Origin: Alphaproteobacteria bacterium UBA1303
GTDB lineage: Bacteria > Pseudomonadota > Alphaproteobacteria > Micropepsales > Micropepsaceae
NCBI GenBank assembly: GCA_002307315.1
Contig: DBTZ01000036.1
Location: 12,487-43,188, forward strand
Direction of reading: 5' to 3'
DNA length: 30,702 bases
Both the position numbers and the translations under genes were made by a program. The notes beneath the pieces are model-generated. The model saw only the letters and a list, made by a program, of their open reading frames with translations, was not told the DNA's origin and made no database searches. Of the stretch, positions 16,269 through 25,206 are shown in pieces (position 1 is the stretch's first letter; the number at the start of each line of letters is the position of its first letter).

Positions 16269-18659
16269 TCAGGCCCGCAAGGTCGCTCCGGTTGCCTTGG
16301 CGACGGCGGCGACGATTTTCTGGCCCACCGCTTCGATTTCGGCATCGGTGAGGGTTTTGTCTTTGGGCTGCAGGCGGACCGAGATCGCCAGCGATTTCCT
16401 GCCCTCCGGCACGCCTTTGCCTTCGTAGACGTCGAACAGCGAGGCCGATTCGATTAAGTTGCGTTCGGCATTCTTGACCGCGCGCAAAATGTCGTCGACC
16501 GTCACTTTTGTCTCGGCCACGAAGGCGAAGTCGCGTTCCACCGCCTGATAGGGCGAGGGTGCAAACGCCGATTTGGCTTTGTGTTTCGCTTCCGGCAGGG
16601 CGTCGAGGTACAGCTCGAAGGCCGCCACCGGCAACTTGAGGTCGAAAGCGGCCAAGATGGCTGGATGCAATTCGCCGAACTCGGCGATCACCGTTTTGCC
16701 CAGCGCCAACACGGCAGACCGGCCGGGGTGATACCACGGGCTGGCCTTAGGCTTCATCGGCGCGTTCATCGGCGATCCCTGAACCGATTCCAACACGGCC
16801 AAAACGTCCGCCTTGACGTCGAAGAAATCGGCGGGGTGACTATCCTTGGTCCAACAGCGCGCACCAAGGCCGACGCGTATGCCGGCGGCAATCGACGTCT
16901 GCTCGCCGGGCACGCCGGATTTAAACCCGGCGCCGATTTCGAACAGGGCAAAATCATTGGCGCCTCGCGTCGCATTGCGCATGGCCGCGGCAAGCAGCGA
17001 AGGCAGCGGCGTGGGCCGAAGCGCATCGAGATCGGCGGCGATCGGGTTGGCAAGCTGACGAGTATCGTCGCCGCCGCCGAACAATGCAGCCGCTTTGCGG
17101 GCGATAAAGGAAAACGAAACCGTCTCAAGATAGCCGCGCGATGCAATGCTGCGGCGGGCAAGGCGCACCCGCTTCTGCGCCGGCGTCAACACCGGCCGGG
17201 CGATGGCGTGCGGACGTTCCATCGGCACCGAGGGAACTTGGGAAAGCCCGTAAATGCGCACGACTTCTTCGACCAGGTCGGCCTCGCCTTCCACATCGCT
17301 ACGCCAAGAGGGCGGGGTGACGATAAGCCGTCCCTGGCCTTCAACGGCAAAACCGAGCGCAGTCAGAATGCGCACGATTTCGGATTCGGCGACATCAAGC
17401 CCGCCGAAACGTTTTACGATGTCCGCCGAGAAGGCGATGGTTTTATCCTGCATGGGCGCTTCGCCGGCAATCGCCAGCTCGGACGGCTCGCCGCCGCACC
17501 ATTCGAGGATCAGTCGGGTGGCCAGCTCGATGCCGGGGATGACGAAGGCGGGATCGACGCCGCGTTCGAAACGATAGCGGGCATCCGACAACAGGCCGAG
17601 TTTGCGGCCGGTACGGGCAATAAGAACCGGATCGAACAGGGCGGATTCGAGAAAAACATCGACGGTGTCGCTTTGGCAGCCGGTCTCCTCGCCGCCCATC
17701 ACGCCGGCGATGCTTTGCGCCTTTTCCTCGTCGGCGATGACGATAGTCTCGGCATCGAGCGCATAGGCCTTGCCGTCGAGCGCCAGTAATTTTTCGCCGT
17801 CCCTGGCCAGGCGCGCCGAGACGTTGCCCTTGAGCTTGCTTGCGTCGAATACGTGCAGCGGCCGGCCGAAGGCGTGCGAAATCAGGTTGGAGACATCGAC
17901 CAGCGCCGAAATCGGGCGCATGCCAATGGCTTTCAGTTGCTCTTGCACGATAACAGGCGAGGGGCCGTTTTTGACCCCGCGAATGAAGCGACCGGCGAAC
18001 AACGGGCAGGCGGCCTCTTTCCCCACCGGAAAATCGAGGCTGACGGTCTTGGGGCTTTTGAATTTGCCCCTAATCGGCTCTATGGCCGGCGCCTTCAGCT
18101 TACCCATCCCCGCGGCGGCCAAATCGCGCGCCACGCCATAGACCGAGCAGCAGTCGCCGCGATTGGGGGTGATGTTAATGTCGATAATCGCATCGGAAAG
18201 ATGTAGCGCCTCGACGGCGGGCGCGCCGATTTTTGCGTCATCGGGCAGCTCGATGATGCCGTTGTGCTCGTCGGAAAGTTCCAATTCGCGCTCCGAACAC
18301 ATCATGCCGCGCGATTCCACACCGCGAATGGCGCCGATTTTCAGCACATCTCCGGTGGCGGGAATTTTTAGGCCCGGTTTGGCCAGCACCACCTTGATGC
18401 CGGCGCGCGCGTTGGGCGCACCGCACACCACCTGAAGCGGCGTGCCGCTGCCGTCGTCGACCATGCACAAATGCAGCCGATCGGCATTGGGATGCTGGTC
18501 GGCGGAAAGGATCTTGGCCACGGTGAAGCCGGCAAGCTTGGCGCCGGGGTTCTCTATTCCCTCGACCTCCAGACCGATGTCGGTCAACTTGTCGGCGATG
18601 GCACCGGCGTCGGCGTCGGTTTCAAGGTAGTCCCTCAGCCAGGAAAGCGGGAATTTCAT
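16269..18659 (-). CDS. pheT: Phenylalanyl-tRNA synthetase beta subunit PheT
   Basis: Beta subunit of the alpha2-beta2 enzyme that charges tRNA-Phe and edits mischarged tyrosine. The order is N-terminal FPLSWLRDYLETD, a tRNA-binding OB-fold domain (about 40-150, EVEGIENPGAKLAGFTVAKI, VVCGAPNARAGIKVVLA), the B3/B4 editing region (PCPLFAGR-like CPLFAGRFIRGV, PISALVDVSNLISHAFGRPLH), B5 (TVDVFLESALFDP upstream; FKRYGL-like KRFGGLDV), and the C-terminal anticodon-binding FDX-ACB domain (PSPYQAVERDFAFV, EGKGVPEGRKSLAISVRLQ). The 796 residues are normal. Its ATG abuts the pheS stop directly (TAGATG), so the subunits are co-translated. Confidence 0.97.
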   Translation of the reverse strand: MKFPLSWLRDYLETDADAGAIADKLTDIGLEVEGIENPGAKLAGFTVAKILSADQHPNADRLHLCMVDDGSGTPLQVVCGAPNARAGIKVVLAKPGLKIPATGDVLKIGAIRGVESRGMMCSERELELSDEHNGIIELPDDAKIGAPAVEALHLSDAIIDINITPNRGDCCSVYGVARDLAAAGMGKLKAPAIEPIRGKFKSPKTVSLDFPVGKEAACPLFAGRFIRGVKNGPSPVIVQEQLKAIGMRPISALVDVSNLISHAFGRPLHVFDASKLKGNVSARLARDGEKLLALDGKAYALDAETIVIADEEKAQSIAGVMGGEETGCQSDTVDVFLESALFDPVLIARTGRKLGLLSDARYRFERGVDPAFVIPGIELATRLILEWCGGEPSELAIAGEAPMQDKTIAFSADIVKRFGGLDVAESEIVRILTALGFAVEGQGRLIVTPPSWRSDVEGEADLVEEVVRIYGLSQVPSVPMERPHAIARPVLTPAQKRVRLARRSIASRGYLETVSFSFIARKAAALFGGGDDTRQLANPIAADLDALRPTPLPSLLAAAMRNATRGANDFALFEIGAGFKSGVPGEQTSIAAGIRVGLGARCWTKDSHPADFFDVKADVLAVLESVQGSPMNAPMKPKASPWYHPGRSAVLALGKTVIAEFGELHPAILAAFDLKLPVAAFELYLDALPEAKHKAKSAFAPSPYQAVERDFAFVAETKVTVDDILRAVKNAERNLIESASLFDVYEGKGVPEGRKSLAISVRLQPKDKTLTDAEIEAVGQKIVAAVAKATGATLRA

Positions 18660-19730
18660 CTATAGCCCTCCATCGAGCGTGGGCAGGGCGAGTGCGGAAA
18701 AGCCATAGGCCTTAAGCCAGCGCAAATCGGATTCGAAGAACGAGCGGATGTCGGGAATGCCGTATTTCAGCATCGCCATCCGGTCGATGCCGCCGCCGAA
18801 GGCGTAGCCCTGATATTTCGTCGGATCGATGCCGCAATTCTCCAGCACCTTCGGGTTGACCATGCCGGAACCGAATACCTCCAGCCAATCCTCGCCGACG
18901 CCGAACTTGATCTGGCCACCCGATCGGTCGCAGCGGATGTCCCATTCCAGCGACGGTTCGGTGAAGGGAAAATAGCTCGGCCGAGCCCGAAGCTCGACAT
19001 GGTCGATCTCGAAGAAGGCCTTGGAAAATTCCTCCAGCACCCATTTGAGGTGGCCAAGATGGGTGCTTTCGTCCACCACCAGCCCTTCGACCTGATGGAA
19101 CATCGGCGAATGGGTGGCATCCGAATCGCAGCGGTAGGTTCGACCCGGCGCGATGATGCGGATCGGCGGCTTCTGTACCAGCATGGTGCGCACTTGTACC
19201 GCCGAGGTCTGGGTGCGCAGGACGTGGCTTGCACCATCCGCCTGCGGGTTCACGTAAAACGTGTCCTGCATCTGACGCGCCGGATGGTCGGGCGGGGTGT
19301 TGAGCTTGGTAAAATTATAATCGTCGAATTCGACGTCCGGCCCTTCGGCCACGGCAAAGCCCAAATCGGCGAAGATCGCGATAATCTCGTCGGTTACCTG
19401 GCTGACGGGGTGGATGGTTCCCCGGCTTTCCGGCCGCACCGGCAAAGTGACGTCGATCCGCTCAAACGCCAGCTTGGCATCGAGTGCGGCGGCCGCCAAT
19501 GCACTCCGGCGTTCAGTGATCGCAATCGTCACGCGATCACGCAATCCGTTGAATTTCGGGCCGTTTTCCTTGCGTTGATCCGGCGTCATACCGCCGAGGG
19601 TCTTCAAAAGTTCGCTAATCGAACCCTTCTTGCCCAGCGCGGCAACCCGAACCTGCTCCAGTGCCGCATCGTCTGCAGCACTGGCCACGGCGTCTAATAT
19701 TTGCCGTTCAAGTGACTCGCAATCGCTCAT
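18660..19730 (-). CDS. pheS: Phenylalanyl-tRNA synthetase alpha subunit PheS
   Basis: Catalytic alpha subunit. An N-terminal coiled coil (1-85, LGKKGSISELLKTLGGM) is followed by the class II core with HPVSQVTDEIIAIFADLGF, GPDVEFDDYNFTKLN and HPARQMQDTFYV. Motif 2 shows as GRTYRCDSDATHSPMFHQVE and motif 3 as FGGGIDRMAMLKYGIPDIRS, with FFESDLRWL at the end. The 356 residues are normal. It sits downstream of rpmI-rplT with a 116-base gap, the common rpmI-rplT-pheS-pheT order. I saw no leader peptide or convincing attenuator in the gap. Confidence 0.97.
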   Translation of the reverse strand: MSDCESLERQILDAVASAADDAALEQVRVAALGKKGSISELLKTLGGMTPDQRKENGPKFNGLRDRVTIAITERRSALAAAALDAKLAFERIDVTLPVRPESRGTIHPVSQVTDEIIAIFADLGFAVAEGPDVEFDDYNFTKLNTPPDHPARQMQDTFYVNPQADGASHVLRTQTSAVQVRTMLVQKPPIRIIAPGRTYRCDSDATHSPMFHQVEGLVVDESTHLGHLKWVLEEFSKAFFEIDHVELRARPSYFPFTEPSLEWDIRCDRSGGQIKFGVGEDWLEVFGSGMVNPKVLENCGIDPTKYQGYAFGGGIDRMAMLKYGIPDIRSFFESDLRWLKAYGFSALALPTLDGGL

Positions 19731-19846
19731 GTCTCAATCCCCGAACCGGACGTGTCTCCGGATATCACTTAAGCCACACCTGGCACGCATCCCCGTCCGA
19801 AGAAATCGGAAATGCGGCCTTAAGGCTTCGGGAATCGAAACTTACG

Positions 19847-20197
19847 CTAATTTGCGCCGACTTGGTCCACCAAAGCCTTGAACGCCTCGGGCTCGCGCAC
19901 GGCAAGATCCGCCAACACCTTGCGGTCGATGGCGATACCCGCCTTTTCGAGCCCGCTGATAAATCGGCTGTAGGTAAGACCATGCTCGCGGACGGCAGCG
20001 TTGATGCGCTGAATCCAAAGGGCGCGGAAGTTGCGCTTCTTCAGTTTGCGACCGATGTAGTTGAACTGCAGAGCACGATCAACCGCGGCGTTAGCGACAG
20101 TTATGGTGTTCTTGCGGCGGCCGTAATAGCCTTTGGCGGCTTTGAGGACACGCTTGCGACGGGCATGCGACGGTACGGCGCGGGGTGATTTGGACAT
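19847..20197 (-). CDS. rplT: 50S ribosomal protein L20
   Basis: Early-binding 23S rRNA protein required for assembly of the large subunit. The family signature is clear: SHARRKRVLKAAKGYYGRRK, ALQFNYIGRKLKKRNFRALW, IQRINAAVREHGLTYSRFIS and KVLADLAVREPEAFKALV. The 116 residues are standard. ATG 20197 has GGGAGG seven bases upstream. It follows rpmI after 13 bases, so the two are co-transcribed. Confidence 0.98.
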   Translation of the reverse strand: MSKSPRAVPSHARRKRVLKAAKGYYGRRKNTITVANAAVDRALQFNYIGRKLKKRNFRALWIQRINAAVREHGLTYSRFISGLEKAGIAIDRKVLADLAVREPEAFKALVDQVGAN

Positions 20198-20210
20198 GTT
20201 TCAGCCTCCC

Positions 20211-20408
20211 TTACGCGTACGGCATCCAGCGCTTAATGCGCTGGGTTTCGCTGTCGGAAAGCACGGATGTACCGCGAAGGGTGCGGGTGCGCTCCGGCGT
20301 ATTAGAAATCAACCGGTGGCGTTTGCCGGCCTGCCCGGTTTTGATCTTGCCCTTGGCGGTGAATTTAAAGCGCTTTTTTGCGCCCGACTTGGTCTTCAGC
20401 TTGGGCAT
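20211..20408 (-). CDS. rpmI: 50S ribosomal protein L35
   Basis: The 65-residue protein starts MPKLKTKSGAKKRFKFTAKG and contains KRHRLISNTPERTRTLRGT, diagnostic of L35. ATG 20408 has AAGGAG with 7-base spacing; a longer in-frame extension upstream is not supported. infC, often upstream of rpmI, is absent here. A promoter-like sequence lies about 115 bases upstream. Confidence 0.97.
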   Translation of the reverse strand: MPKLKTKSGAKKRFKFTAKGKIKTGQAGKRHRLISNTPERTRTLRGTSVLSDSETQRIKRWMPYA

Positions 20409-20521
20409 TTCGGTCTCCTTATGTACATTGACCAACCGGGCCATAGCCCAGCCGTAACGGACGATCCGTTCAGAACCGCCACGGCATGCCCTTTAGCCGG
20501 TCGGTTCGAAAGTGGAGGCGC

Positions 20522-20550
20522 GTTATACGCAAGCCAGCCTGCCAGGGCAA
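20522..20550 (-). promoter_or_regulatory. Predicted sigma-70-type promoter of rpmI-rplT
   Basis: On the minus strand TTGCCC (20550-20545) and TATAAC (20527-20522) are separated by exactly 17 bases, matching 4/6 and 5/6 of the TTGACA/TATAAT consensus. It would give a leader of about 105 bases before rpmI. Confidence 0.5.
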
Positions 20551-20622
20551 GTATCGGTCTGTCCATGCAGTAAAGCGCAGAAAGAAAAAAACGGTTCCGA
20601 TGGATTGCGGACCGTCGCAGAT

Positions 20623-20651
20623 TTGGAAAACGGTCTTCCGGCGGCTACAAT
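20623..20651 (+). promoter_or_regulatory. Predicted sigma-70-type promoter of mscL
   Basis: TTGGAA (20623-20628) and TACAAT (20646-20651) are 17 bases apart and lie 32 bases upstream of the mscL start codon. Confidence 0.5.
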
Positions 20652-20683
20652 CTAAACGGATTCTAATCTTGGACCGTGTCAAC

Positions 20684-21094
20684 ATGTTGGAAGAATTCAA
20701 TAAATTTGCCATGCGCGGCAATGTCGTCGATTTGGCGGTCGGCGTTATCGTCGGCGCCTCGTTCACCGGTATCGTTAATTCTCTGGTCAAAGATGTCATT
20801 ACGCCGCCGATCGGCTGGATCACCGGCGGCATCGATTTTTCCAATTTTTTCCTGGTGCTAAAAGGCGGCACCTACGCCACGCTGGCCGATGCCGCCAAGG
20901 CGGGAGCGGTAACCATCAATTACGGCTTGTTTCTCAATACCGTGATCAACTTTCTGATCGTCGCTTTCGTGCTGTTTCTTGCCGTTCGCCAGATCAACCG
21001 TCTGTTCGCCGCCAAAGCGGCCGGGCCTGCGGCACCGCCGGAAGATGTGGCGATTTTGAAGGAAATCCGCGATCTCTTAAAAGCTCGGCCGTAA
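20684..21094 (+). CDS. mscL: Large-conductance mechanosensitive channel MscL
   Basis: A homopentameric inner-membrane channel that opens on hypo-osmotic shock. The N-terminus MLEEFNKFAMRGNVVDLAVG is diagnostic, followed by TM1 (VGVIVGASFTGIVNSLVKDV), the PPIGWITGG loop, a periplasmic loop, TM2 (FLNTVINFLIVAFVLFLAVR) and a C-terminal helix (EDVAILKEIRDLLKARP). The 136 residues match the family. I start at ATG 20684; an in-frame extension to 20486 is unlike any MscL. The Shine-Dalgarno is weak. The gene is monocistronic or followed by the membrane-protein gene 72 bases downstream. Confidence 0.97.
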   Translation: MLEEFNKFAMRGNVVDLAVGVIVGASFTGIVNSLVKDVITPPIGWITGGIDFSNFFLVLKGGTYATLADAAKAGAVTINYGLFLNTVINFLIVAFVLFLAVRQINRLFAAKAAGPAAPPEDVAILKEIRDLLKARP

Positions 21095-21166
21095 ACTCAT
21101 ATGCGGGGGGAGCGGTTTCTCGATTTTCCCGTACAGACCGCGTAGGGGCAAAAAAAGGGTATTTCT

Positions 21167-22582
21167 TTGCAGGGATTGCGACAGCCAATTTTAAGCGGGC
21201 CGGTTACGGCGTGGAGTGCGGCGTTTGTCTGTTTTGCCGTCGCGTTGTTTTCGCCGGCGCTTCTGAACGACGGCGACACCTATTGGCATATCGAAGCCGG
21301 CCGCTGGATGATCGACAACTGGACCGTTCTTCGGATCGATCCGTTTTCCTTCAGCTTTGCCGGCCGGCCATGGCAGACCCACGAATGGTTGTCCGAAGTG
21401 GTCCTAGCCCTGGGTTATGTCGGACCGGGCTGGAGCGGCGTACTGATCATTGCCGCCGGCTGCTTTGCACTGACCGCCGGTTTACTCGGCCGGTATGTAT
21501 CGCAGCGCTTGAGCGGCGTAACGCTGATCGTGACGCTGGTTCTATCGCTTGCCTGTATCGCCGGCAGTCTATTGGCGCGGCCTCATCTTTTGGCCCTGCC
21601 GCTTCTAACGGTTTGGACGGCGAAACTGATCGAAGCGCGCGATCGCAAGCGTCCGCCTTCGTTCTGGTTGGTGCCGATGATGACGTTGTGGGCCAACCTG
21701 CACGCCAGTTTTTTGTTCGGACTGGTTTTGATCGTACCGTTTGCGCTCGAAGCGCTGCAGGAGAACCGGACAACGACATGGAACGAGGTCAAGGGCTGGG
21801 CGGCCTTTGCCGCCGCCGCACTGGTCGCCGCGGCGATTACGCCGTTCGGGATCGACACCTTGATTTTTCCCGTCAAGTTGATGAGCACGACGCAACTCTC
21901 GACTATCGTCGAATGGCGTCCCAGCGATCTATCCTGGACGGACCCGTTGATGCCGGCGATCGGGGCCACCTTGTTCGTTCTGCTGTCAAAAGGCGCAAAA
22001 ATCCGGCCGTTGCGTCTGTTGGTGCTTTTGGGGCTTATGTATCTGGCGCTGACGCATACCCGCCATCAGATGTTGTTGGGCATCGTCGGTCCGCTGCTGC
22101 TGGCCGAACCTTTAGCCGGGGTACTGAACGGCGCCCCCCCCGCTTTGCAACCGTCGAGGCGGCGGATCGTTATCGGCTTTGCATTGGCCTTTTTGCTTGC
22201 GGCCGGCGGACGTCTTTTGCTGCCGATTGCACGCGGCGACGATCCGGCGACACCCGCCGCAGCTTTTGCCCAGGTTCCGTCCGAGTTGCGGCATGCCGCG
22301 GTGTTCAACGAATACGCCTTCGGCGGGTTTCTGATTTTCAACGGCGTGCGTCCGTTTATCGACGGGCGCGCCGAACTCTACGGCGACGATTTTCTCGCCG
22401 GTTACGATCGGGCGGTACGGCCGGATGCGACGATTTTGAAAAAGCTACTGGTAAAATACCGCATACGTTGGACCATACTTGCCGCCCGCAATCCTGCGGT
22501 CGGGGCAATGGATGCAATGCCGGGTTGGCGCCGGCTTTATGCCGACCGCAATGCCGTAGTCCATGTCAAAGCAGAGCCGTAA
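21167..22582 (+). CDS. Polytopic inner-membrane protein, glycosyltransferase-like architecture, unknown function
   Basis: A 471-residue protein with about ten hydrophobic segments. The first loop contains LNDGDTYWHIEAGRWMIDN and PWQTHEWLSEVVLA; an acidic pair in the first extracytoplasmic loop followed by such residues is seen in GT-C-type, lipid-linked sugar transferases. The C-terminal soluble part has VFNEYAFGGFLIFNGVRPFI, then DGRAELYGDDFL and a short alpha/beta end. I recall this pattern from alphaproteobacterial membrane proteins without an assigned role. It starts at TTG 21167 behind AAAAAAGGG; no in-frame ATG or GTG is nearby that keeps the first helix. A sugar-transfer function is a guess from topology and the acidic loop. 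Confidence 0.65.
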   Translation: MQGLRQPILSGPVTAWSAAFVCFAVALFSPALLNDGDTYWHIEAGRWMIDNWTVLRIDPFSFSFAGRPWQTHEWLSEVVLALGYVGPGWSGVLIIAAGCFALTAGLLGRYVSQRLSGVTLIVTLVLSLACIAGSLLARPHLLALPLLTVWTAKLIEARDRKRPPSFWLVPMMTLWANLHASFLFGLVLIVPFALEALQENRTTTWNEVKGWAAFAAAALVAAAITPFGIDTLIFPVKLMSTTQLSTIVEWRPSDLSWTDPLMPAIGATLFVLLSKGAKIRPLRLLVLLGLMYLALTHTRHQMLLGIVGPLLLAEPLAGVLNGAPPALQPSRRRIVIGFALAFLLAAGGRLLLPIARGDDPATPAAAFAQVPSELRHAAVFNEYAFGGFLIFNGVRPFIDGRAELYGDDFLAGYDRAVRPDATILKKLLVKYRIRWTILAARNPAVGAMDAMPGWRRLYADRNAVVHVKAEP

Positions 22583-22621
22583 CGCCAAGCAGCAGTTGTT
22601 CGAGCCGATAGCACGGTCGCA

Positions 22622-23735
22622 TTACATTGCGCCGACGATCCGAACCTCGGCAATGCCATTTGGGGCACCGGACGGGGCCGTCAGTCTGATCCGCAGCTTT
22701 GAACCGACGATATCCTTGGTCTCGACGATCCGTTGCTGCCCGGTTTCGGCAGTCTTCGATTCGTTTATCGCCTCGCGCCAGTTTCCGCTTTCGTCACGCA
22801 CCTCGACGATAAAACGGTAATTGCCGGCCTGCGGAAAGGTGACAATCAGTTTGCGGTAGCGAATGACCCGCTCGGGATCGACCACCAGCCACGGGTCTTT
22901 GTCGCATAATGCGGCCGCCCAATAGGTAAAGGGATCGCCATCGTTCGCCAAACGGCCGGAATGCCCCGTCTCGTTTGAACTGGCATCGGTGGGATTGTTC
23001 AATCCGAACTCGCTATCGGCCTTTGTCTCCATGTCCTCGCGCATTTTGCAATAGGGACGGTTTTCCGCCAGTGGTGTGACCCCGGGTACAAACTGCGGAC
23101 CGCCGGTCGTTGCGATCGTCAGAACCGCATCTTTCATGCCGGGCGAAGGACGATACTGATGCCGGATTGCCAACTGCGCATCGCCCCAGCCCGCTGATCC
23201 TGGTGTACATTGGCACCTTTGAAATAACGATGGTTGCCGTTGAGATAGAACCCGCAATCCGCGGTCCAGGCGATCCAGCGGAAGCCGAACTCCGTTTCGT
23301 AGCGGTCGGCGGGACAACCGTTGACCGATACGCGGGTGACGGCGCGGTACAAAGCCGGCATCTCGGGGCCTCATAGCGACGAATGCGTAATGGGTGCCGA
23401 TACCTGGCGTAGCGTTACCGTTCCGCCGGCGCCGACCGAACCGTTCGTCGCAGGAAGCTCCGCCTCGGTTTTTCCGGCCGGATCGACGATTTCGGTACGC
23501 AGCGTCAACCGGACTGGTGTGGTTCCGTCGTTGCGAAGTTCGGTTTCCAGCGACACCCTTCCGCTGATTTGCGACAGCTCCGGCGTCGTAACCGTGGTGC
23601 CGTACCACGTCACATGCACCGGCTGCGTCGTTACCAGCCGAATCCGACATAGAATTTCGGATTCTGAAAATACGGTATGCCGAAGCTGTAAGGCAGGCCA
23701 ACGCGTTGCCAGCTACCGTCGTCGAACGTTGCCGC
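22622..23735 (-). pseudogene. GH2 beta-galactosidase-like gene with C-terminal discoidin domain, heavily degraded
   Basis: Four pieces can be read in order. (1) 23735-23631: FDDGSWQRVGLPYSFGIPYF, then FYVGFGW and a stop, the start of the GH2 sugar-binding domain. (2) About 23660-23371: PVHVTWYGTTVTTPELS and an Ig-like domain to HSSL, then TGA where TGG (Trp) is expected. (3) The same frame continues GPEMPALYRAVTRV to GFYLNGNHRYFKGANVHQDQ. (4) After a one-base loss near 23193 the next frame gives AGWGDA, but the TIM barrel with the catalytic acids is gone. The sequence jumps to a C-terminal region and an F5/8-type (discoidin) carbohydrate-binding domain (GRLANDGDPFTYW...LVVDPERVIRYRKLIVTFP) ending at 22622. 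The 5' end is cut at repeat copy B. It cannot make an active enzyme. Confidence 0.85.
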
Positions 23736-23935
23736 TCTATTCTTTTGTTCGGTCGCAACTATCCGCACAAAAGTGAACACACTTTTGCGCACGTCGCGCC
23801 AGAGCTTGTTTCGATTTGATGGAATCGAAACAAGCTTTAATATTGTCGAATTTTCATACTATAGAGCGACGAACGTTCAAACGCGCTCAGTTCGGTGCCC
23901 TGGCAAAAACCGGTTTTCGGTATCCCGATCAAGCG
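23731..23935. repeat. Dispersed palindromic intergenic repeat, copy B
   Basis: The first 70 bases closely match copy A at 13029, starting GCCGCTCTAT, with the same hairpin CAAAAGTG-AACA-CACTTTTG (23768-23787). A second hairpin follows (23803-23836) with a perfect 14-bp stem AGCTTGTTTCGATT and loop TGATGG; its sequence differs from that in copy A, but both contain TTTCG in the arm. The tail GGTTTTCGGTATCCCGATCAAGCG ends inside the 3' end of the transporter gene. It lies between the GH2 relic and fucP and marks the point where the relic is cut. Confidence 0.8.
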
Positions 23936-25176
23936 CCACGCAGTCGGCGCCAAAACACGCCGTACACCGCAATGACGATAAAACAGACCAGCGGTACGAA
24001 AAAACCGACCCGCATCGAAAGGACATCCGCGATATACCCCATTGCCGGCGGCGCAATGGCCCCGCCGACGATCGACATCACGATAATGGACGATCCCAGC
24101 TTGGTATGCTTACCCAGCCCGTCGATCCCTAGGGCGAAAATCGTGGGGAACATGATCGACATGAAGAAAAATGTACCGAGCAGCGCGCCCAATCCGATAT
24201 TGCCGCCGATCATGGCCAAGGCACACAGCGCAATATTGATGACGGCGTAGACGGTAAGTACGCGTTGCGGCTTCCCCAATCCTACGACGGCACTGCCGCA
24301 CAAACGTCCTGCCATAAACAGGCCAAAGCCAAACATGCCCAGCCAACGGGCGGCTTCTGCCGCCGTGGCATGGGTGTTCTCCAGCATGTAGTTGATGAAA
24401 AAACCGAATATGCCGGATTGCGCCGCCACATAGCTGAATTGGGCCAACACGCCAAAGACGAAATGCGGACGCGACAAAAACCCCTTCGCCGCCGCTCCAC
24501 TATTTTCTCCGGCGGTTTCTTCGGCCTGTAAATCCGGCAGCTTGGCAAAGCAAAAGACCACCAGCAAAAGCAATACGATGACGGCAATACCGAGATAGGG
24601 AACGAACAGCCCGGCATTCGTATTGGCTTTTGTTGCTCCTTCGAAAACGAAATAACCGCCGACCACCGGTCCGAGAATCCAGCCTACTCCATTGAAGGTT
24701 TGGGCGATGTTGATCCGCGCCGCGCTGCTTTTCGCCTGTCCGAGCACCGTAGTATAGGGGTTGGCGACGGTTTCCAGACAGGTCATGCCGGCGGCCAGAA
24801 TGAACAGACCGGTCAGAAACGTCGCATACGTACCGATTTGCGTTGCGGCGACGAACCATGCGGCACCGGCGATTATCAGCGTCAAACCGATGATGATGCC
24901 GCCTTTATAACCGAAGCGGCGGGCGAGCAGCCCGGCGGGAATCGCCATCAGAAAATACGCCATATAGTTGGCGGTTTGCACAAACCCCGATTGGAATTTA
25001 TTGATGTGCAGCGTGCTTTGGAAGTGCTTGTTAAGGACGTCGATCAGGCCGTTGCAGAAGCCCCACAGCAAGAACAGTGTCGTGACCAGGGCAAACGTTC
25101 CCAGCATGTTCCGGCCGTCGGACAGTCTAAACAGCCCGGAACGATTGCCTTCGTGTTCCTTCGGATTCGCAGACAT
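23929..25176 (-). CDS. fucP: FucP-type sugar:H+ symporter (MFS, FHS family)
   Basis: A 415-residue, 12-helix inner-membrane transporter of the L-fucose:H+ symporter family. Diagnostic stretches are TLFLLWGFCNGLIDVLNKHF in TM1 (with the Asp used in proton coupling), QTANYMAYFLMAIPAGLLAR, RFGYKGGIIIGL, CLETVANPYTTVLG and NIAQTFNGVGWILGP; the C-terminal half has IMFPTIFALGIDGLG and IVGGAIAPPAMGYIAD. FucP of E. coli also accepts L-galactose and D-arabinose, and relatives carry other sugars, so substrate is not fixed by sequence. ATG 25176 follows a G-rich GGGGGGAA. It is 30 bases after manC and probably the last intact gene of the locus. Its 3' end overlaps repeat copy B. Confidence 0.88.
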   Translation of the reverse strand: MSANPKEHEGNRSGLFRLSDGRNMLGTFALVTTLFLLWGFCNGLIDVLNKHFQSTLHINKFQSGFVQTANYMAYFLMAIPAGLLARRFGYKGGIIIGLTLIIAGAAWFVAATQIGTYATFLTGLFILAAGMTCLETVANPYTTVLGQAKSSAARINIAQTFNGVGWILGPVVGGYFVFEGATKANTNAGLFVPYLGIAVIVLLLLVVFCFAKLPDLQAEETAGENSGAAAKGFLSRPHFVFGVLAQFSYVAAQSGIFGFFINYMLENTHATAAEAARWLGMFGFGLFMAGRLCGSAVVGLGKPQRVLTVYAVINIALCALAMIGGNIGLGALLGTFFFMSIMFPTIFALGIDGLGKHTKLGSSIIVMSIVGGAIAPPAMGYIADVLSMRVGFFVPLVCFIVIAVYGVFWRRLRGA

Positions 25177-25206
25177 ACTTCCCCCCTATGTTTTTCGTTA
25201 TACCGA

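Noticed and set aside
16581..17789. A 402-codon open frame on the plus strand opposite pheT
   Set aside because: It is antisense to the well-conserved pheT; its composition is typical of a GC-rich shadow frame and no family pattern appears.
21211..22611. A 466-codon frame overlapping the membrane-protein gene in another frame
   Set aside because: It is arginine-rich and hydrophilic with no domain pattern, while the competing frame gives regular transmembrane helices.
23371..23373. TGA read as tryptophan in the GH2 relic
   Set aside because: TGA is used as a true stop elsewhere (mnmG, parA, hisH), and the relic has additional frameshifts and deletions, so recoding is not needed.
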